Shown: positions 15,220 through 19,603 of the stretch, piece by piece
Layout of the letters: each line of letters starts with the position of its first letter
How positions within the stretch are numbered: position 1 is the first letter of the stretch
Assembly (NCBI GenBank): GCA_046541575.1
Contig: JBKHDA010000036.1
Location: forward strand, 1-19,603
DNA from: Halanaerobium sp046541575
GTDB lineage: Bacteria > Bacillota > Halanaerobiia > Halanaerobiales > Halanaerobiaceae
Direction of reading: 5' to 3'
Length of the DNA: 19,603 nucleotides
Translations under genes and position numbers: made by a program
Notes under the pieces: model-generated
Database searches by the model: none
The model's input: the letters and a program-made list of their open reading frames with translations, nothing else
What the model was told of the DNA's origin: nothing

Positions 15220-16497
15220 TTACTGAATTGTACCTTCACCGGATTTTATAACAGCATATTTGGTCATTAGTGGTCCTATGACTTCAGTCAGAGCTGCTGT
15301 CAATAATAAAGTGTTGAAAATTAGAAGTCCAACCTCCGGGGCTTCTGCATACTGCTGCTGAATTGAATAAGCAAGTGCAATAGCAACACCACTCTGAGGC
15401 AGTAGTCCCAGACCAACATATTTTTTGACAGATTCAGGAGCATCAGATATCCGGGCAGCAAAAGTTGCCCCACCAATTTTACCAATACTTCGTGCAGTAA
15501 AGTAAACTACTGCAATCAATAAGAAACTTAAAGAACCCATTTCCGAAAATCTAATTTCTGTACCAGCTATAATAAAAAACATTGCATAAAGCGGAATTGT
15601 TAAAGTATCAAGATATTCTGATACCTGAAGGTTCTTTTTAGCAAAATTACGAACTGCAAATCCAACTGTCATATTAGCAATTAAAGCCGAAAATCCAAAA
15701 TAAATAGAAATCGCTGAACTCAAAAGAATCATTGTAATTAAAGCTAAAATCTTTTTTGTTTTTTCTTCATAACCTGTAATTAAAATTTGTCCTAAATAAC
15801 CAAAAAACAGACCAACTATCAGTGCACCTGAAATTTCAATTAAAGGCAGCAGAAACATTTCTTCATAGTGCAGAACAGCTTTTCCCTTAAATAAGGAATA
15901 GGCTAAAGGACTGATTAAACTAAAGAAAATTAGTGCTACAGCATCATCAATCCCAATAACTGCCATAATAGTTGATGTTAGTGGTCCTTCGGCATTATAC
16001 TCTTTTAAAACCATAACAGTTGCTGCCGGTGCAGTTGCAGTTGCAATTGCTCCCAGTAAAAGTGCTATATACAAAGACCAGCCAAAAACATAAACAGCAA
16101 CTGCCACAAATCCAAATGCTGCCAGCGACTGGATTACTACAATATAAAAAATACTTTTACCGAGCCTTCTTATATTCTTAATTGATAATTCACTTCCAAT
16201 TGTAAAAGCAATAAAGGCAAGAGCAATTTTAGTTATATAATCTAAGTCTGCCAGCACAAAGGTATAAAATTCAGGATCCACTGCCGGTATTAAACTAACA
16301 ACATCAGGGCTGAATAAAATTCCTAAAAAAACATATCCGATCACAATTGGAACTTTATACTTTTTGGCAATTAAAACAACCAAAAAAGCAAATAATATAA
16401 AAAATGAAATAGCATAAATCTCTTTATCAGCAATATTATTAACGGTTAACCATCTTTCTACCTCAATAAAACCAAATGAAAATTCCCCCAAATTCAT
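15220..16497 (-). CDS. Cation/proton antiporter (CPA family), copy 2, with intact Asp-Asp pair
   Basis: A 425-aa polytopic membrane protein, a close paralogue of the gene at 13864-15147 along its whole length. Conserved features are FTIGSELSIKNIRRLGKS, ATAPAATVMVLKEYNAEGPL, EYLDTLTIPLYAMFFIIAG and GLGLLPQSGVAIALA. The ion-binding motif GIDDAVALIFF has both aspartates (Asp184-Asp185; codons GAT GAT at 15943-15948), the pattern of the electrogenic CPA2 branch (NapA/NhaA-like). It is therefore likely an active Na+ or K+/H+ antiporter in the cytoplasmic membrane. In a salt-adapted cell this would serve sodium export and pH control; the ion is not determined by sequence alone. GGGGTGG stands four bases before the ATG. 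A CBS-pair gene lies 88 nt upstream and may encode a regulator. Confidence 0.9.
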   Translation of the reverse strand: MNLGEFSFGFIEVERWLTVNNIADKEIYAISFFILFAFLVVLIAKKYKVPIVIGYVFLGILFSPDVVSLIPAVDPEFYTFVLADLDYITKIALAFIAFTIGSELSIKNIRRLGKSIFYIVVIQSLAAFGFVAVAVYVFGWSLYIALLLGAIATATAPAATVMVLKEYNAEGPLTSTIMAVIGIDDAVALIFFSLISPLAYSLFKGKAVLHYEEMFLLPLIEISGALIVGLFFGYLGQILITGYEEKTKKILALITMILLSSAISIYFGFSALIANMTVGFAVRNFAKKNLQVSEYLDTLTIPLYAMFFIIAGTEIRFSEMGSLSFLLIAVVYFTARSIGKIGGATFAARISDAPESVKKYVGLGLLPQSGVAIALAYSIQQQYAEAPEVGLLIFNTLLLTAALTEVIGPLMTKYAVIKSGEGTIQ

Positions 16498-16585
16498 TTT
16501 TCCACCCCGTTTTTTGCTATCTCCTTATGAATTTATAAAATTATTTCTTATTTTTAAAAACTCAAACATCCCGGTCAAACATTTA

Positions 16586-17047
16586 CTAGCCCTTACCATT
16601 TTCTGCCTCATCCAGCAGGTAATGCAGCAGATTAGACCTTTCTATAAACCCCCGTAAAAAGCCCCTTTCATTAATTACAAAAAGCATTGATTCTTTATTA
16701 TTAAGCATAATATCGGCAATTTTTTTCATATCACTTTTTTCTTTTACCGCATCCCGATTGCGGGCCATGTATTTTTCCACTTTCTCATCTTTAACATGCT
16801 TTAGGTTTTCTACCGCTTCATTAACCTCGTAAAAGAGGCGGCTGCTGTCTAAAAAACCAAAGCTTTCCGGAATAATATTTTTTAGAATATTGTTGCTGTA
16901 AATTGTCCCTATAAATTGATTTTGATGATCTACCACCGGCAGTACTGACTGTTCTGATCTGTACATTAAAATTATTGCCTTGCGGATGCTGTCATCTGGA
17001 GTAACTGAATTCATGGTTCTGATCATATAATCTTTTACAAGACTCAT
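16586..17047 (-). CDS. CBS-domain pair protein
   Basis: A 153-aa soluble protein made of two CBS motifs. The first covers about 7-60 (VKDYMIRTMNSVTPDDSIRK, then VLPVVDHQNQFIGTIYSNNIL), the second about 88-145 (VEKYMARNRDAVKEKSDMKK, then MLFVINERGFLRGFIERSNL). A linker of about 30 residues separates them. CBS pairs usually bind adenine nucleotides and report energy or ionic state to a partner protein. No catalytic or transport domain is fused here, so it probably acts in trans. Its ribosome site (GGAGGTG) is made of the last codons of the PfkB-like gene, and the start is only three bases after that gene's stop, so the two are translationally coupled. The next gene is an antiporter, a plausible target; this link is inferred. 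Confidence 0.88.
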   Translation of the reverse strand: MSLVKDYMIRTMNSVTPDDSIRKAIILMYRSEQSVLPVVDHQNQFIGTIYSNNILKNIIPESFGFLDSSRLFYEVNEAVENLKHVKDEKVEKYMARNRDAVKEKSDMKKIADIMLNNKESMLFVINERGFLRGFIERSNLLHYLLDEAENGKG

Positions 17048-17050
17048 TTT

Positions 17051-18004
17051 TTACACCTCCAGCTTATTGATCTCCAGTCGATCAAGACAGGAGTTATAAT
17101 CATTTCTATCTTCTAAATAAATCCCTTCATTTTCTGCTATCCAGAGTGCTGCCGCTCCACCGCGCAAATTAGCTTCCAAAAAGTCAAAATTATCAGTCTG
17201 GAATGCATAATCCAAATAAGCAGTATTATAGGCGTCACTTGATCCCAGCCAGTTGATAATACAGTAACCTTTTGGCGAGAGCTGATATACCTGACCATCT
17301 TTATCAAAAAGAATTCGATCACAGTGAAAAGGAAGTAGAACTCTTTTGGCACCCATCTCCTGTATTTTTTTACCGGCTTTAATATAATCTTCTTTATCAT
17401 TCATCTCTACATCTAAAATTGTTTTATGATGCTTAAAATAAGGAGCGACAACATCAGGCTCTGATTCCAGAGCCAGTTTTAGGGCCTCACCACTGGCCTG
17501 CAGAAATACATGTTTATCCCTCTCTTTAGCAATTTTTATTAATCGCTGATAAATATCAAAATCTACACCTTCCGGCACAGATCCCGCCATTAAAATACAG
17601 CCGCTTTCGGAAATAGACCTTTTAAAACGGATTATTAATTCGTCAACCTCTTCTTTTTCTACTCTAAAGGTATAATCATTGTACTGAGTATAAGTGACTG
17701 GATCACGGCCAATTATTTTAACATTATTTCGAATTTCACTTTCTGTATGAATATAATTACTAATTATATCATCTTCCTGCACCATTTTTTCGAAAAAGAG
17801 ACCCTGTTTGCCGCCAACAAAACCAATATTCTGAACATCATGATAGCCCATATTTCTAAAATTAATTGCACTTATTAAACCCTTTCCACCCGGATAAATT
17901 CTCAGGTCGTCATGGTCATATATAAACTGGTTTTTCATAACCTCATTTTTATCAACAAAATATTCACGGTCAATGGCCGGGTTTAGTGTAACTGTCGTAA
18001 TCAT
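17051..18004 (-). CDS. Diverged PfkB-family (1-phosphofructokinase-like) protein
   Basis: A 317-aa protein with the ribokinase/PfkB fold and closest likeness to 1-phosphofructokinase (FruK/LacC group): TVTLNPAIDREYFVD at the start, PGGKG at 38-42, MAGSVPEGVD at 139-148. Several motifs that define active family members are changed. GKGxN reads GKGLI; the KPN block reads APYFKHH; the ATP-site SLGxxGA reads PFHCDRI (225-231); and GAGD reads GSSD (254-257), which keeps only the catalytic-type Asp257. It may have a new substrate or be a non-catalytic binding protein. There is no fructose PTS gene in the window, and the gene is coupled to a CBS-pair gene followed by antiporters. AAGGTGGTG lies just upstream of the ATG. 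Fold assignment is confident; activity is not. Confidence 0.8.
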   Translation of the reverse strand: MITTVTLNPAIDREYFVDKNEVMKNQFIYDHDDLRIYPGGKGLISAINFRNMGYHDVQNIGFVGGKQGLFFEKMVQEDDIISNYIHTESEIRNNVKIIGRDPVTYTQYNDYTFRVEKEEVDELIIRFKRSISESGCILMAGSVPEGVDFDIYQRLIKIAKERDKHVFLQASGEALKLALESEPDVVAPYFKHHKTILDVEMNDKEDYIKAGKKIQEMGAKRVLLPFHCDRILFDKDGQVYQLSPKGYCIINWLGSSDAYNTAYLDYAFQTDNFDFLEANLRGGAAALWIAENEGIYLEDRNDYNSCLDRLEINKLEV

Positions 18005-18045
18005 TTTTTCACCACCTTGTTTTTTTAAAAAGAAAATTGAGTTTT

Positions 18046-18074
18046 AAAACAGAAAACCGCTGAAATATCAGCGG
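18046..18074 (-). terminator. Intrinsic terminator after murA
   Basis: On the minus strand a perfect stem CCGCTGA/TCAGCGG with a four-base TATT loop (18057-18074) is followed by TTTTCTGTTTT (18046-18056). It starts about ten bases after the murA stop. It should end most murA transcription before the PfkB-like gene; no clear promoter was found in the remaining 42 bases, so the downstream genes may rely partly on read-through. Confidence 0.85.
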
Positions 18075-18084
18075 CAGGTTTTAG

Positions 18085-19335
18085 TTACTCAGATACTTTA
18101 TTTATTGAAGCTCCAACTTGACAGAGCTTTTTTTCGATATTTTCATATCCGCGTTCTACATGATAGATGTCTTTTACCTCTGTTTTACCTTCAGCAGCCA
18201 GTCCGGCCAGAATAAGTGCGGCTCCTGCGCGCAAATCTGTAGCCTTTACTTCAGCACCTGACAGGCGGCCCGGTTTGATAAGAGCACTGTGTCCATCAAT
18301 TTTTATTTCGGCTCCCATTCTTTTTAACTCATCTACATGCATAAAACGATTCTCCCAGACTGTTTCAATAATTAAACTTGTCTCATCAGCCTGAGTCAGC
18401 AAAGCCATCATCTGTGACTGCATATCTGTGGGAAAACCGGGATATGGTAAGGTTTTAACATCAACTGCCTTTAAATTCTTATCAGCCTTGACCCGGACTC
18501 CTGCAATATCTTCTTCTACAGTAATTCCCATCTCATGCATTTTAGCAATCAGTGGTTTTACATGTTCGGTCAGCACATTGCGCACAAATATATCTCCAGC
18601 AGTAATAGCAGAAGCTATCATATATGTACCGGCTTCTATACGATCTGGAATAATCCGGTGCTCAACTCCATGCATCTCATTTACACCTTCAATTTTTACA
18701 ATGTCTGTACCAACACCTTTAATCTTAGCCCCCATCACAGTCAGGAAGTTTGCCAGATCTACAATTTCCGGCTCCCGGGCAGCATTTTCAATAACTGTTT
18801 TGCCCTCAGCCCGGCTGGCAGCCATCATAATATTGATAGTTGCTCCTACACTGGGATAATCCAGATAAATTTCTGCCCCCTCAAGCTTATCAGCCTTAAC
18901 ATCTACAACTCCATGATCTAAATTGACCTCAGCTCCCAGAGCTCTAAATCCTTTTAAATGAAGATCAATCGGCCGGTTACCAATATTACAGCCCCCCGGC
19001 AGAGTTGTTCTGGCATGTCCTGACTTAGCCAGCATCACTCCTAAAATATAGTAAGAAGCTCGCAATTTTCTGGCCAGATCATGGTCAGCCTCTGTTTTGG
19101 AAACTGTACCTGGATCAATTTCAATTCGATTTTTATCTCTTTTTACTTTTGCACCCATATCTTCAATTATACTGCATAAATTTGTTACATCTCTAAGCTT
19201 TGGAATATCCTCTAAAACTACTTCTGAATCAGCAAGTAATGAAGCAGCGATAATCGGCAGAGCCGCATTTTTTGCTCCTCCAACTTTAATTTCTCCTGCA
19301 AGTGGATTCAAACCTTCAATTATATACTTGTCCAC
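18085..19335 (-). CDS. murA: UDP-N-acetylglucosamine 1-carboxyvinyltransferase
   Basis: MurA transfers enolpyruvate from PEP to UDP-GlcNAc, the first committed step of peptidoglycan synthesis, in the cytoplasm. Its substrate is shared with LpxA, at the other end of this window. The 416-aa protein is full length. Visible active-site features are Lys22-Asn23 (GGAKNAALP), the PEP-binding loop LPGGCNIGNRPID with Cys116 (the fosfomycin-sensitive form, not the Asp variant), and Asp304 in GFPTDMQSQM. The start is GTG at 19335 (DKYIIEGLNPLAGEIKVGG follows). The nearest ribosome-site candidates are GAGGT abutting the start and AAAGGGG 11 bases upstream, so the start is reasonable but not perfectly spaced. 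A strong terminator follows the stop. Confidence 0.97.
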   Translation of the reverse strand: MDKYIIEGLNPLAGEIKVGGAKNAALPIIAASLLADSEVVLEDIPKLRDVTNLCSIIEDMGAKVKRDKNRIEIDPGTVSKTEADHDLARKLRASYYILGVMLAKSGHARTTLPGGCNIGNRPIDLHLKGFRALGAEVNLDHGVVDVKADKLEGAEIYLDYPSVGATINIMMAASRAEGKTVIENAAREPEIVDLANFLTVMGAKIKGVGTDIVKIEGVNEMHGVEHRIIPDRIEAGTYMIASAITAGDIFVRNVLTEHVKPLIAKMHEMGITVEEDIAGVRVKADKNLKAVDVKTLPYPGFPTDMQSQMMALLTQADETSLIIETVWENRFMHVDELKRMGAEIKIDGHSALIKPGRLSGAEVKATDLRAGAALILAGLAAEGKTEVKDIYHVERGYENIEKKLCQVGASINKVSE

Positions 19336-19364
19336 CTCTAAAAGCCCCTTTCTAAATAAATGAT

Positions 19365-19376
19365 GCCTTTAAAGGC
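19365..19376. repeat. Perfect 12-bp palindrome in the murA leader
   Basis: GCCTTTAAAGGC is its own reverse complement and lies about 30 bases before the murA start, in the 82-base gap after the upstream gene. It could be an operator or a short hairpin, but it lacks the U-tract of a terminator. No promoter could be placed with confidence around it. Confidence 0.35.
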
Positions 19377-19417
19377 CGCGTAAAATCTTCTCATCAGCCA
19401 AAACCATTAAATAAATA

Positions 19418-19603
19418 TTATTTGTTTTGGCAGCCTACACAGCCTGTACCTGTTAATTTATCAAATATGCCGGCCTTTTTATAATTAATTTTTTCCTCCG
19501 GCGCTTTTTCCATTAATTCCTTCCAACAATCACTGCAGAGCAAAGAGCCTGCATTCCTTATAATATTATCAGATAAACCCTTCTTTTGCAACTTTTCTTC
19601 CCG
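19418..19603 (-). CDS. C-terminal part of an unrecognised two-CxxC protein (5' end outside window)
   Basis: An open frame of 61 codons enters from the right edge and ends in TAA at 19418-19420. The visible tail contains CSDC at its residues 23-26 and CVGC at 55-58, only three residues from the C-terminus (QNK). The sequence between is Lys/Glu-rich. Paired CxxC motifs suggest a zinc ribbon or another metal or redox site. Length, start and family are unknown because the N-terminal part is missing. It ends 82 bases before murA on the same strand. The frame could be chance, but the Cys spacing and strand agreement argue for a real gene. Confidence 0.5.
   Translation of the reverse strand, partial: REEKLQKKGLSDNIIRNAGSLLCSDCWKELMEKAPEEKINYKKAGIFDKLTGTGCVGCQNK

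Noticed and set aside
16532..16578. Possible promoter between the CBS gene and antiporter copy 2 (TATAAA at 16532-16537; TTGACC at 16573-16578).
   Set aside because: The two good hexamers are too far apart to pair with each other. The partners at correct spacing match only 3-4 of 6 bases in an AT-rich stretch.
17051..18004. Calling the PfkB-like gene fruK.
   Set aside because: Several catalytic and ATP-binding motifs are altered and no fructose PTS genes are adjacent.
18428..18859. A 143-codon plus-strand open frame within murA.
   Set aside because: It is antisense to the well-conserved core of murA, and its Ser/Thr/Ile-rich composition is typical of a shadow frame.

Overview
The window looks like chromosome from a low-GC, diderm (outer-membrane-bearing) Firmicute. 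Halanaerobiales, meaning Halanaerobium or a relative, is the best guess. The reasons are: AT-rich DNA with Firmicute-style strong Shine-Dalgarno sites and TTG/GTG starts; a lipid A and outer-membrane assembly gene set next to a SpoIVB-type (S55) protease domain; acidic Asp/Glu-rich proteins; and tandem cation/proton antiporters, which fit a halophile. The taxon is inferred from gene content, not from a database match.

All 16 genes found, two of them cut by the window edges, lie on the minus strand, so transcription runs from high to low coordinates. Coding density is very high. No gene-free stretch exceeds about 90 bases, and no RNA gene, mobile element, CRISPR array or long repeat was seen.

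In order of transcription: (1) 19603-18046 holds the C-terminus of an unrecognised two-CxxC protein, then murA (first step of peptidoglycan synthesis), closed by a clear intrinsic terminator. (2) 18004-13864 holds a diverged PfkB-family protein, a CBS-pair protein, and two tandem paralogous cation/proton antiporters. One antiporter has lost the second Asp of the ion-binding pair. (3) 13806-10838 holds mreB (cell shape) and a secreted S55 protease-like protein whose catalytic blocks are in permuted order compared with SpoIVB. (4) 10807-2884 is the outer-membrane protein machinery: tamB, bamA, a membrane-tethered Skp/OmpH, a membrane-anchored coiled-coil protein, and a miniature Skp/OmpH. (5) 2852-1 holds lipid A genes lpxD, lpxC, fabZ and lpxA (cut by the edge). 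A good sigma-A promoter lies between lpxD and lpxC.

Together this is one envelope-building region. MurA and MreB serve wall synthesis and shape, TamB/BamA/Skp build the outer membrane, and Lpx/FabZ make its lipid A. A cluster of this kind in diderm Firmicutes is already known. The less familiar parts are the permuted S55 protein between mreB and tamB, the triplet of Skp-like or coiled-coil chaperones, and the PfkB-like/CBS/antiporter block. Several start codons were moved from the longest possible ORF start on the basis of ribosome-binding sites (fabZ, bamA, and the coiled-coil gene at 3214-4104).
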